A stretch of DNA of 6,700 nucleotides from NCBI GenBank assembly GCA_965662885.1, contig CBFIJI010000110.1, positions 1 to 6,700 on the forward strand. The letters run 5' to 3'. The DNA comes from CBFIJI01 sp965662885 (GTDB lineage Bacteria > Bacteroidota > Bacteroidia > Flavobacteriales > Flavobacteriaceae). The position numbers were made by a program, and so were the translations under genes. Position 1 is the first letter of the stretch, and each line of letters begins with the position of its first letter. Positions 1 through 6,550 of the stretch are shown piece by piece. The notes below the pieces were generated by a model, which did not search any database, had not been told where the DNA came from, and saw nothing but the letters and a program-made list of their open reading frames with translations.

Positions 1-646
1 AATGATCCACAATTTCTTTTTGGTTTTCAGGGTTTTCCAAGACCTCAACAAGCTTTTTATAGAGCTTACCTTCTAGGGTATTTTCTTGACATTTTTGTTT
101 GAGTGCTGTTGCTGATAAGGGTTTAAAAATCGCTGTTGATCCGTCCGACAATAGGGTTTCCAATTGATGAATTTTATCACGTGTTACCCCATATTGTATG
201 GAAGTGGTTCCAGACGAATTATTTCCTACCATTCCACCAATCATACACCTGCTGGAGGTAGACGTATTTGGTCCAAAAAAAAGGCCATAAGAAGAAAGAT
301 ATCGATTCAGATCATCTCGAATGACACCAGGCTGAACCGTTACGCGCTTCTTTTTGGTATCGACAGAAAGAATTTTAGTAAAGTATTTGGATACATCAAC
401 GATCATTCCCGGTCCAACACATTGACCCGCAAGAGAAGTTCCAGCAGTGCGGGGAATGATACCAATTTGATTTTTTTGACAAAACAAAATGATTTTTCTT
501 AAATCAGCACTGGTTTTAGGAAAAGCAACAGCCAAAGGATATTTCCGATATACAGAAGCATCTGTGGCATATAATTTTTGATGTAAGGTGTCATATTGAA
601 GATTTCCCTCCAATTCTTTATCCAATAGTAATAACTCCTCTTTCAT
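1..646 (-). CDS. FAD-binding oxidase (D-lactate/glycolate dehydrogenase-like), N-terminal part, runs off left edge
   Basis: Reading the minus strand from ATG at 646-644 gives 215 codons open to base 1 with no stop, so the C-terminus is outside the window. The visible part is the FAD-binding PCMH-type (FAD_binding_4) domain. It starts MKEELLLLDKELEG, then YATDASVYR (26-34), PRTAGTSLAGQ (65-75), and GPNTST followed by MIGGMVGNNSSG (125-146), the glycine/Asn-rich segment that contacts the FAD pyrophosphate in GlcD/D-lactate dehydrogenase-type flavoproteins. These enzymes oxidise 2-hydroxy acids and pass electrons on. Bacteroidota proteins with this N-terminus are, from memory, usually long (over 900 residues) with C-terminal Fe-S cluster domains, but that part is not visible. 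AGGAG lies only two bases before the ATG, which is close for a Shine-Dalgarno site. The start is supported mainly by the fit to the family N-terminus. The substrate cannot be told from this part. The family call is firm. Confidence 0.88.
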   Translation of the reverse strand, partial: MKEELLLLDKELEGNLQYDTLHQKLYATDASVYRKYPLAVAFPKTSADLRKIILFCQKNQIGIIPRTAGTSLAGQCVGPGMIVDVSKYFTKILSVDTKKKRVTVQPGVIRDDLNRYLSSYGLFFGPNTSTSSRCMIGGMVGNNSSGTTSIQYGVTRDKIHQLETLLSDGSTAIFKPLSATALKQKCQENTLEGKLYKKLVEVLENPENQKEIVDH

Positions 647-737
647 GACTCCTTAATTTTTTTTAAAAAAATCAGTAATACGAATACGAATTTACGCAAG
701 GCTAATTTATAAATATCTTTTCCTTGGTTCTCGATAA
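647..737. other. Divergent intergenic spacer with T8A7 tract
   Basis: These 91 bases separate the divergent FAD oxidase and thioredoxin lipoprotein genes and must hold both promoters. Visible are a run of eight T followed by seven A (657-671), a short tandem repeat of ATACGA (679-690), and TATCTTTT at 714-721, which matches the Bacteroidota -7 element TAnnTTTG except for the last base and points toward the plus-strand gene. I see no convincing -33 TTTG at the right distance and no clear -7 element for the minus-strand gene. Confidence 0.4.
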
Positions 738-1877
738 ATGATTACTTTTATGAACTTAATAAAAATTTGTATGAAGGTTATAAAATTACTTGTTTTAATA
801 TTTATTACCCTAACGGGATGTCAAAGCAATCCGAACACCTATTCCATCGAAGGTACTGTGAATGTTGAAGATGGAAAAACAATTTATCGAATAGAAGCAG
901 ATCAAAATAATCAGCCTTCTATTATTGACTCTACACAAATTATTTCTGGAAAATTTGGATTCGAAGGAAACGCCATGCGTCCTGAAATAAATTTTTTACA
1001 AATTGAAGGTATTCAAGGAACTTTTCCAATCATCATTGAAGGTGGTGCAATCAAAACTACCTTATTTAAAGATAGTTTATCACTTTCTAAAGCCACAGGA
1101 ACCATTTCAAATAATGGTTTTATGGATTATAAAAACCAAACAAAAGGGTTTATTAACTCATTAAATGCTATCGGAAGTGAAATGCAAAAGGCGGTAATAC
1201 TCAAGGACTCCTTGTTAATTATTGATCTTCGTGATCAATATCAAGGCATTCAAGAACAAATTGAAACCTATGAAATGGATTTTGTGCGTAATAATAGTGA
1301 TTCTTTTATCTCGGTTTTAATTCTTGAACGTTATCTCGCAAACAATACTTTAGGAGTTCAAGCAATAAAGGAAATTTACGAACAATTTAGCGAACGAATT
1401 AGAAAGAGTCGATCAGCTGAAGCCATTGAAGAAAAAATTAACGCCCCTATCCCTGCTGCTGAAATTGGACAAGTAGCTCCGATGTTTGAAGGACCAAATC
1501 CTCTTGGTGAATTGGTTGGGTTAAAGGAAAACTTAGGTAAGGTGACAGTTGTTGAATTTTGGGCAAGTTGGTGTCGCCCATGCCGTGTTGAAAACCCCGG
1601 ATTTGTTCGTATGTATAATCGTTTACAACCCAAGGGACTCGAAATTGTGGCTGTTTCCTTAGATAAGGAAAAGGGAAAATGGTTAAAAGCCATTGAGGAT
1701 GACGGTTTAATATGGCAACATGTCTCCAATTTAAAATTTTGGCGTGATCCTATTGCGGAATTGTACAACGTTAGTGCCATTCCTGCCACGTTTATTTTGG
1801 ATGAAAGTGGAACTATTGTTGCGCGCGATTTAAGAGGAAGAGAATTGGAAAATAAAATTGAAGAATTATTAAACTAA
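738..1877 (+). CDS. Thioredoxin-fold lipoprotein, TlpA/ResA-like with N-terminal DUF4369-type domain
   Basis: The product is a predicted lipoprotein thiol-disulfide oxidoreductase facing the periplasm. Residues (longest form) show a hydrophobic stretch ending in lipobox LTGC with Cys28, a beta-rich region at about 35-130 resembling DUF4369, a helical charged linker at about 130-235, and a TlpA/AhpC-TSA-type thioredoxin domain at about 244-378. The active site is WCRPC (Cys279, Cys282) in FWASWCRPCRVENP, and the cis-proline loop is SAIPATF (Pro349). This DUF4369-thioredoxin layout is very common in Bacteroidota; such proteins are thought to reduce or exchange extracytoplasmic disulfides, but the partner is unknown. 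Three in-frame ATGs exist: 738, 750 and 771. The coordinates give the longest form, yet ATG 771 yields MKVIKLLVLIFITLTGC, the most typical signal peptide, preceded by an A-rich stretch, and is probably the true start. The stop lies in the arm of a terminator hairpin shared with the convergent gene. Confidence 0.9.
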   Translation: MITFMNLIKICMKVIKLLVLIFITLTGCQSNPNTYSIEGTVNVEDGKTIYRIEADQNNQPSIIDSTQIISGKFGFEGNAMRPEINFLQIEGIQGTFPIIIEGGAIKTTLFKDSLSLSKATGTISNNGFMDYKNQTKGFINSLNAIGSEMQKAVILKDSLLIIDLRDQYQGIQEQIETYEMDFVRNNSDSFISVLILERYLANNTLGVQAIKEIYEQFSERIRKSRSAEAIEEKINAPIPAAEIGQVAPMFEGPNPLGELVGLKENLGKVTVVEFWASWCRPCRVENPGFVRMYNRLQPKGLEIVAVSLDKEKGKWLKAIEDDGLIWQHVSNLKFWRDPIAELYNVSAIPATFILDESGTIVARDLRGRELENKIEELLN

Positions 1878-1897
1878 AAAGCGATAATTTTTAGTTT
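1871..1897. terminator. Bidirectional terminator hairpin between convergent genes
   Basis: AAACTAAAAA (1871-1880), a seven-base loop GCGATAA, then TTTTTAGTTT (1888-1897) form a perfect 10-bp inverted repeat. On each strand the distal arm is U-rich, as expected for intrinsic termination of both converging transcripts, though the stem is A/U-rich with a single C-G pair and so is weak by E. coli standards. The left arm contains the TAA of the thioredoxin lipoprotein (1875-1877) and the right arm the TAA of the rhomboid gene (1893-1891). Confidence 0.7.
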
Positions 1898-2535
1898 TTA
1901 AATACAAAATAAGAAGCAACAAGAACAGTAGCTCCAATAATTCCAATCATTTGAAATGATTGCATTGTAAGATATGGAGCAGCGATAAAGGTTACTATAA
2001 TCCCTCCGATTGCCCCTCCTAAATGTGTTGTATGTCCAATATTATCATTTTGTTTTTTCATTCCATATATCGTATAGACTAGATATACGATGGCAAACAT
2101 ATAGGCTGGAATAGCAATAGGAACAAGAAAAGCCATTAGTTTCATTCCTGGATTAAGGATAATTGCACTAAATAACACTCCAGAAACCGCACCACTAGCA
2201 CCAACGGCACTGTAATAGGGAACATTTCTATAATAGATGTAAGCGAATAAATTACCGATAAACAGACTACCCAAATAAACCAACAAGAAAAGACCAACAC
2301 CCAAAATATTGATTACTGGCGTAGAAAAAAAATAGAGTGTGAACATGTTGAAGAATAAATGGGTGACATCTACATGTAAAAAGGCGGAAGTCAATAAACG
2401 AATTTGTTGATTTTTTTTGATTTCAGCAATATGGAACTTGTATCTGTCAAAAAATGCAGGATCAGAAAAGCCACAACAGCTAAAAGCAACATTTGCAGCA
2501 ATAATAATTAAAACTACTATTGAAGGTACTACCAT
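1891..2535 (-). CDS. Rhomboid family intramembrane serine protease
   Basis: This 214-residue polytopic membrane protein belongs to the rhomboid family, which cleaves transmembrane segments of substrate proteins inside the bilayer. Family marks are all present: HVDVTHLFFNM (54-64), whose His54, His59 and Asn63 match GlpG His145, His150 and Asn154 (oxyanion region); GASG with the nucleophile Ser114; and HTTHLGGAIGG with the catalytic-base His171. Hydrophobic segments fall at about 4-22, 56-75, 78-101, 111-128, 134-158, 169-188 and 194-212, so a six-helix core plus one C-terminal helix is likely. There is no soluble cytoplasmic N-domain. The catalytic residues are intact, so it should be active; the substrate cannot be inferred. 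It lies downstream of glmM on the same strand after 190 bases, and may be transcribed separately. The start ATG (2535-2533) sits right before the first hydrophobic helix and has no Shine-Dalgarno sequence. Confidence 0.93.
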   Translation of the reverse strand: MVVPSIVVLIIIAANVAFSCCGFSDPAFFDRYKFHIAEIKKNQQIRLLTSAFLHVDVTHLFFNMFTLYFFSTPVINILGVGLFLLVYLGSLFIGNLFAYIYYRNVPYYSAVGASGAVSGVLFSAIILNPGMKLMAFLVPIAIPAYMFAIVYLVYTIYGMKKQNDNIGHTTHLGGAIGGIIVTFIAAPYLTMQSFQMIGIIGATVLVASYFVFKN

Positions 2536-2725
2536 AAAATCTATAATAGTTAAATATATTAAACTTTATTAAAAGAAGATTGGTTTATTGGAAATAATAA
2601 GTTTTAATATGCAAGTAAAATATTTTATGCAATAGCAATAAATATTTATCCAAGATATTACCCTTTTATATGGATAAACAAAGGTTAAAAGATAAAAATA
2701 GTAGTTAGTAGAACAACACAATAAA
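2536..2725. other. AT-rich spacer between glmM and rhomboid gene, with two overlapping dyads
   Basis: No gene is seen in these 190 bases; the only ATG frames run 8-12 codons. It should hold the 3' end of the glmM transcript and the rhomboid promoter. Two inverted repeats are visible: TTTATCCA (2645-2652) with TGGATAAA (2671-2678), a perfect 8-bp pair around an 18-base loop, and AAATATTTTATGC (2618-2630) with GCAATAAATATTT (2635-2647), pairing at 11 of 13 positions around AATA. Neither is followed by a clean U-run on the minus strand, so termination is only a possibility. No good TAnnTTTG element lies at a normal distance from the rhomboid start. Confidence 0.45.
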
Positions 2726-4108
2726 TTATAACATTCCCTTAATTATTCCTGAAAAGTCACTGGCGAGTTTGGATGCTTTTTCTTGGGTTGCTGCTTCTGT
2801 ATAAATACGTATTATGGGTTCAGTATTGGATTTACGAAGATGAACCCATGACGAACTAAAATCGATTTTAACTCCGTCGACTGTTGTGATTTTTTCATCA
2901 CTAAATTTTTCTTTTAGTTGTAAAAGAATTTTATCGACATCCATTCCTTTTTGAAGAGTAATCTTATTTTTACTCATCGCATAATTAGAATACTGTTGTT
3001 TTAATTGTGAAACTGTACACTTTTTTTCTGCTAAAAGGGAAAGAAAAAAAGCGGTTCCAACCAAGGCATCTCTTCCGTAATGTAAATCAGGATAGATAAC
3101 TCCCCCATTCCCTTCTCCACCAATTACTGCATTTTTTTCTTTCATTAATGTCACTACATTGACTTCACCTACGGCACTATAAAAGCATTTTTGACCATAT
3201 GTTTTACTAAGGTCTGCCAAGGCACGGGTTGAAGACAGGTTAGAAACTGTAGTACCAGGCGTTTTACTTAATATATAATCTGCACACGCTACTAATGTAT
3301 ATTCTTCGCCAAACAATACCCCTTTTTCATCCACAAAAACCAAACGATCTACATCGGGATCAACGGCAATACCAAAGTCAGCTTTATTTGCAATGACTGC
3401 ATTACACAAGTCCTCAAGGTGTTCTGCTAGTGGTTCAGGATTATGCGGAAATTCTCCTGTTGGTTCACAATACAAGGGAATGATTTCCACATCAAAATAT
3501 TGGAGTAGCGCTGGAATTGCAAGACCCCCTGTAGAATTCACACCATCCACTACGACTTTAAATCGACAATTTTGAATGGCTGATTGTTGAATATTAGGGA
3601 GTGCAAGTATGGCTGCAATGTGTTTTTCTATATAATCGTTGTCATAGGTATGTATTCCAAGGTCATCAACAGCAGCAAATTTAAAGTCATTTTGTTCTGC
3701 AATTTTTAAAACGTCCTCCCCAGCTTGGGCATTAATAAATTCACCATTTTCATTCAATAACTTTAGGGCATTCCATTCTTTAGGATTATGGCTTGCTGTA
3801 AGAATTATTCCTGCTTGTGCTTTTTCCATCGGAACTGCCATGGCGACTGTAGGTGTTGTGGACAATCCTAAATCAATCACATTAATCCCCATAGCTATTA
3901 GGGTTTGATTGACTAAGGTATGGACCATTTCTCCAGAAGGGCGTGCATCACGTCCTGTCACTACTGTTAGTCGTGTTGTTGGCTTACCTTCTTTAATCCA
4001 CATACCAAAAGCAGCGGTAAATCGAACAATATCTAGCGGGGTTAAATTTTCTTCTGGGTGACCTCCAATGGTTCCACGAATTCCTGAAATTGATTTTATT
4101 AACGTCAT
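2726..4108 (-). CDS. glmM: Phosphoglucosamine mutase, Bacteroidota type
   Basis: This enzyme of the alpha-D-phosphohexomutase superfamily is predicted to interconvert glucosamine-6-phosphate and glucosamine-1-phosphate in the cytoplasm, the step before GlmU in UDP-GlcNAc synthesis for peptidoglycan. The 460 residues span all four domains: TASHNP (104-109) with phosphoserine Ser106, the Mg2+-binding loop DPDVDR (250-255; Asp250, Asp252, Asp254), the sugar-binding loop GEGNGG (331-336), and the phosphate-binding loop RKSNTEPIIRIYTEA (425-439). The N-terminus MTLIKSISGIRGTIGG is the usual one for flavobacterial proteins, which fixes the start. The sugar loop differs from the GEQSGH I would expect in proteobacterial GlmM, but it recurs in Bacteroidota members of the family. 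A phosphomannomutase/phosphoglucomutase activity is the main alternative and cannot be excluded by sequence. A perfect -7-like element lies five bases before the ATG. Confidence 0.9.
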   Translation of the reverse strand: MTLIKSISGIRGTIGGHPEENLTPLDIVRFTAAFGMWIKEGKPTTRLTVVTGRDARPSGEMVHTLVNQTLIAMGINVIDLGLSTTPTVAMAVPMEKAQAGIILTASHNPKEWNALKLLNENGEFINAQAGEDVLKIAEQNDFKFAAVDDLGIHTYDNDYIEKHIAAILALPNIQQSAIQNCRFKVVVDGVNSTGGLAIPALLQYFDVEIIPLYCEPTGEFPHNPEPLAEHLEDLCNAVIANKADFGIAVDPDVDRLVFVDEKGVLFGEEYTLVACADYILSKTPGTTVSNLSSTRALADLSKTYGQKCFYSAVGEVNVVTLMKEKNAVIGGEGNGGVIYPDLHYGRDALVGTAFFLSLLAEKKCTVSQLKQQYSNYAMSKNKITLQKGMDVDKILLQLKEKFSDEKITTVDGVKIDFSSSWVHLRKSNTEPIIRIYTEAATQEKASKLASDFSGIIKGML

Positions 4109-4113
4109 CGCTG

Positions 4114-4121
4114 CAAATATA
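4114..4121 (-). promoter_or_regulatory. Candidate -7 promoter element for glmM
   Basis: On the minus strand the sequence reads TATATTTG, a perfect match to the Bacteroidota sigma-A -7 consensus TAnnTTTG, ending five bases (CAGCG) before the glmM ATG. No TTTG is seen about 19-21 bases upstream for the -33 element. If used, transcription would begin within a few bases of the ATG, giving an almost leaderless mRNA. A dyad ACTCA-N7-TGAGT (4122-4138) lies directly upstream, in the spacer of the proposed promoter. Confidence 0.45.
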
Positions 4122-4222
4122 ACTCATCCATTTTGAGTCACTTGCATCATCTAAAATAAATGCTTTAGAGAACTTCAATTTAATTCATTGTATTAATTGA
4201 TTAAAGAGTTTTAAATTCGCAA

Positions 4223-4807
4223 ATGAACTTTTTGGCACACGTATATTTATCGGGAACCAACACCTCCTTAGCAGTTGGAAACCTTATTGCAGATCGAATC
4301 AAAGGCACCGCATACAAATCCTATTCTTCAGAGATTCAGAAAGGTGTTCTATTGCATCGCAATATTGATGATTTTACAGATAGCCATCCTTATTTCAAAA
4401 AAAGTGTTTCTCTTTTATTTCCAAAATATAGACACTACAGTCGCGTAATTATCGATATGTATTACGATCATTTTTTAGCAGCAAACTGGAATAATTTTCA
4501 CCCAGAGCCTTTACAAGATTTTTCTGAAAACTTTTACCTACAACTTGAATCGTATTCACAAATATTTCCTCCGGAAATTCAACGCATGCTTAATTATTTG
4601 ATCCGAGATAATTGGTTTGTAGCCTATGAATCAATTGAAGGATTGGACAATATTCTTAAAAAGATGGCCAACCGAACTAGCTTTGAATCGAAAATGGAGG
4701 AAGCCTCAAAAGATTTAGAAACACACTATGCAGAATTGAAAGAGAACTTCTCTATATTTATGCCTGACTTAATATCGTTTACACATGAAAAAACCAATCC
4801 TCAATAA
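4223..4807 (+). CDS. acpH: Acyl carrier protein phosphodiesterase, AcpH family (DUF479)
   Basis: The 194-residue product matches the length (193) and motif order of E. coli AcpH, which hydrolyses the 4'-phosphopantetheine prosthetic group from holo-ACP. Visible motifs are the N-terminal MNFLAHVYLS, GNLIADRIKG (19-28; Asp24), LLHRNIDDFTDSHP (43-56; His45, Asp49, Asp53), RVIIDMYYDHFLAANW (74-89; Asp82, His83), and a C-terminal DLETHYAELKENF that parallels the YDLDAHYDALETRF of the E. coli protein. The family is related to HD-type metal-dependent phosphohydrolases, and these His/Asp residues are the likely metal ligands. The start is fixed by the conserved MNFLAH. No Shine-Dalgarno is present; the ATG follows TTCGCAA. 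A one-mismatch -7-like box, TAAATTCG, is at 4212-4219, with TTG at 4188-4190 as a possible -33. It is the first gene of a plus-strand group and its last 23 bases overlap ggt. The family call is firm; the exact substrate in this phylum is inferred. Confidence 0.88.
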   Translation: MNFLAHVYLSGTNTSLAVGNLIADRIKGTAYKSYSSEIQKGVLLHRNIDDFTDSHPYFKKSVSLLFPKYRHYSRVIIDMYYDHFLAANWNNFHPEPLQDFSENFYLQLESYSQIFPPEIQRMLNYLIRDNWFVAYESIEGLDNILKKMANRTSFESKMEEASKDLETHYAELKENFSIFMPDLISFTHEKTNPQ

Positions 4808-6512
4808 CACAAAAGTTCCTTTATTCTCTTTGGTTAAAACTGTTATTTTTATTTTCATTCTCGTAGCTACACTCTCATGTTCTACCAAGGAAATCTCACA
4901 AGCTGCGGTTGTTTCGGCACGTTCAGAAGCCTCTAAAATAGGTGTGGCTGTAATGAAAAAAGGTGGGAACGCTTTTGATGCCATGATTGCTACAGATTTA
5001 GCTTTGGCGGTTTGTTATCCCAATGCAGGAAATATTGCTGGAGGAGGCTTTTTGGTTTTTCGTAAAGCTGATGGAACTGTAGGAACTTTAGATTATCGGG
5101 AAAAAGCCCCCATGTTGGCCAATCGAGATTTATATTTAGATGAACAAAATAATGTGATTCCTGGGAAAAGTACCTTAGGAGGTTTAGCGGTAGGAGTGCC
5201 AGGGACAGTCGCTGGACTTTATGAAATTCATCAACGCTTTGGAACACTCCCATGGAAAGAATTAGTGCAACCGGCTATTGATCTTGCCAAAAAAGGATAT
5301 GTAGTAACAGCGAAGCAGGAAAAAAGTTTTAATACGCATCGAGAGAATTTTATAAAAGTTAATGGGAAAGGCACCCTTTATGGAAGTGATTTTAAAGAAG
5401 GTGATCGTGTTGTCAATACTGCTTTAGCCAATTCCTTGGAACAAATTGCTGCAAAGGGAAAGGATGGTTTTTATACGGGATCTGTTGCAGATGCATTGGT
5501 TGAGCGTGTTACCGCTACCGGTGGAATTATTTCTCATGATGATTTAAAGGCCTACACTCCAGTTTGGCGTGATGCCATTAAATTTGACTATAAAGATATT
5601 ACCCTTTATTCCATGGCACCTCCATCAAGTGGAGGGGTTTGTTTAGGTCAAATTTTAAAAATGATTGCTCCCTATCCTATCGATGAATACGGACATAATT
5701 CCCTTAAAACAATGCAAGTTGTTGTAGAAGCTGAGCGCCGTTCCTATGCAGATAGAAGTCAATATCTCGGTGATCCCGATTTTGTTGCTGTACCAGTGGA
5801 TGACCTTCTTGATGATGCTTATTTACGATCACGTATGGAAACTTTTAGTTTTGATGCTGCAACACCATCTTCCGAAGTTGGATCGGGTAGTTTAACGTGG
5901 GAAGAAAGTGAAGAAACGACCCATTATTCTATTGTTGATCCAATGGGCAATGCTGTTGCGGTCACCACTACCTTAAATGCTAGTTATGGTTCTAAAGTTT
6001 TTGTTGAAGAAGGGGGCTTTTTTCTCAACAATGAAATGGATGATTTTAGCAGTAAGCCTGGTGTTCCCAATATGTTTGGTCTCGTTGGTAGTGAAGCCAA
6101 TGCTATTGCTCCCCAAAAACGAATGTTGAGTTCTATGACTCCTACAATTGTTGAAAAAAACGGGAAGCTCTCCATGGTTGTTGGAACGCCTGGTGGCTCA
6201 ACGATTATTACTTCTGTCTTACAAACCATTTTAAATGTTTATGATTTTAATATGGAGATGCAGGCTGCGGTTGAAGCTCCTAGGTTTCACCATCAATGGT
6301 TGCCTGATATGGTCATTTTAGAACCCCAAAAATTTGACAGCTTGTTAATTCAAAAATTGAACGAAAAAGGCTACCAAATTATGGAGAAATACTCGCGAAT
6401 TATTGGTCGTGTTGATGCTATCCATATTGATGAAAATAATGTTTTAACAACTGGTGCTGACCCCCGAGGCGATGATACTGCCATTTTATTGAATTCTTTA
6501 ACAAACAAATAA
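4785..6512 (+). CDS. ggt: Gamma-glutamyltransferase, probable lipoprotein
   Basis: The 575-residue product is a full-length N-terminal-nucleophile hydrolase that cleaves and transfers the gamma-glutamyl group of glutathione and similar compounds. A hydrophobic segment (about 16-30) ends in ATLSC, suggesting export and lipid attachment at Cys32, although Thr at the -3 position is not a classic lipobox. The large subunit should end just before the nucleophile Thr378 in TTHYSIVDPMGNAVAVTTTLN, where the precursor cuts itself. Key residues map onto E. coli Ggt: Arg105 (R114), Thr396 (T409), Asn398 (N411), Asp420 (D433), Ser449-Ser450 (S462-S463) and Gly470-Gly471. Glu417 replaces the E. coli Gln430, as in the mammalian enzymes. 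The lid-loop region PGVPNMFGLVG is present. The start overlaps the acpH end by 23 bases in another reading frame, without a Shine-Dalgarno, so translational coupling is possible. The next in-frame ATG is far inside the protein, so this start is secure. uvrA follows after 38 bases. Confidence 0.94.
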   Translation: MKKPILNNTKVPLFSLVKTVIFIFILVATLSCSTKEISQAAVVSARSEASKIGVAVMKKGGNAFDAMIATDLALAVCYPNAGNIAGGGFLVFRKADGTVGTLDYREKAPMLANRDLYLDEQNNVIPGKSTLGGLAVGVPGTVAGLYEIHQRFGTLPWKELVQPAIDLAKKGYVVTAKQEKSFNTHRENFIKVNGKGTLYGSDFKEGDRVVNTALANSLEQIAAKGKDGFYTGSVADALVERVTATGGIISHDDLKAYTPVWRDAIKFDYKDITLYSMAPPSSGGVCLGQILKMIAPYPIDEYGHNSLKTMQVVVEAERRSYADRSQYLGDPDFVAVPVDDLLDDAYLRSRMETFSFDAATPSSEVGSGSLTWEESEETTHYSIVDPMGNAVAVTTTLNASYGSKVFVEEGGFFLNNEMDDFSSKPGVPNMFGLVGSEANAIAPQKRMLSSMTPTIVEKNGKLSMVVGTPGGSTIITSVLQTILNVYDFNMEMQAAVEAPRFHHQWLPDMVILEPQKFDSLLIQKLNEKGYQIMEKYSRIIGRVDAIHIDENNVLTTGADPRGDDTAILLNSLTNK

Positions 6513-6516
6513 TATT

Positions 6517-6536
6517 TAGTGCGAGCTAAAACACTA
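6517..6536 (+). terminator. Weak hairpin with T-run after ggt
   Basis: TAGTG (6517-6521) and CACTA (6532-6536) can pair around ten bases and are followed by TTTTTG. An alternative pairing of TTTAG (6515-6519) with CTAAA (6526-6530) competes with it. A 5-bp stem is short, so this may only attenuate read-through from ggt into uvrA, or be chance. It overlaps the -7-like element of uvrA. Confidence 0.25.
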
Positions 6537-6542
6537 TTTTTG
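6535..6542 (+). promoter_or_regulatory. Candidate -7 promoter element for uvrA
   Basis: TATTTTTG fits TAnnTTTG exactly and lies eight bases before the uvrA ATG. No clear -33 TTTG is seen upstream, so the match could be chance in AT-rich DNA. If real, uvrA has its own promoter with a leader of only a few bases, or about a dozen if the second ATG (6560) is used. Confidence 0.35.
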
Positions 6543-6550
6543 TTTGCTTT

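Noticed and set aside
164..502. Plus-strand open frame of 112 codons
   Set aside because: It is antisense to the FAD oxidase, whose minus-strand frame is open from 646 to 1 and shows clear family motifs; this product resembles nothing and lacks sensible composition.
1376..1789. Minus-strand open frame of 137 codons
   Set aside because: It lies wholly opposite the thioredoxin domain, and its sequence is what the antisense of that domain would give.
3993..4178. Minus-strand 61-codon frame upstream of and overlapping glmM
   Set aside because: It covers the glmM promoter region and first codons in another frame; the glmM start is fixed by homology and this product has no recognisable features.
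4769..5253. Minus-strand frames opposite the start of ggt (4769-4984 and 4990-5253)
   Set aside because: Both are shadows of the conserved ggt N-terminal coding region.
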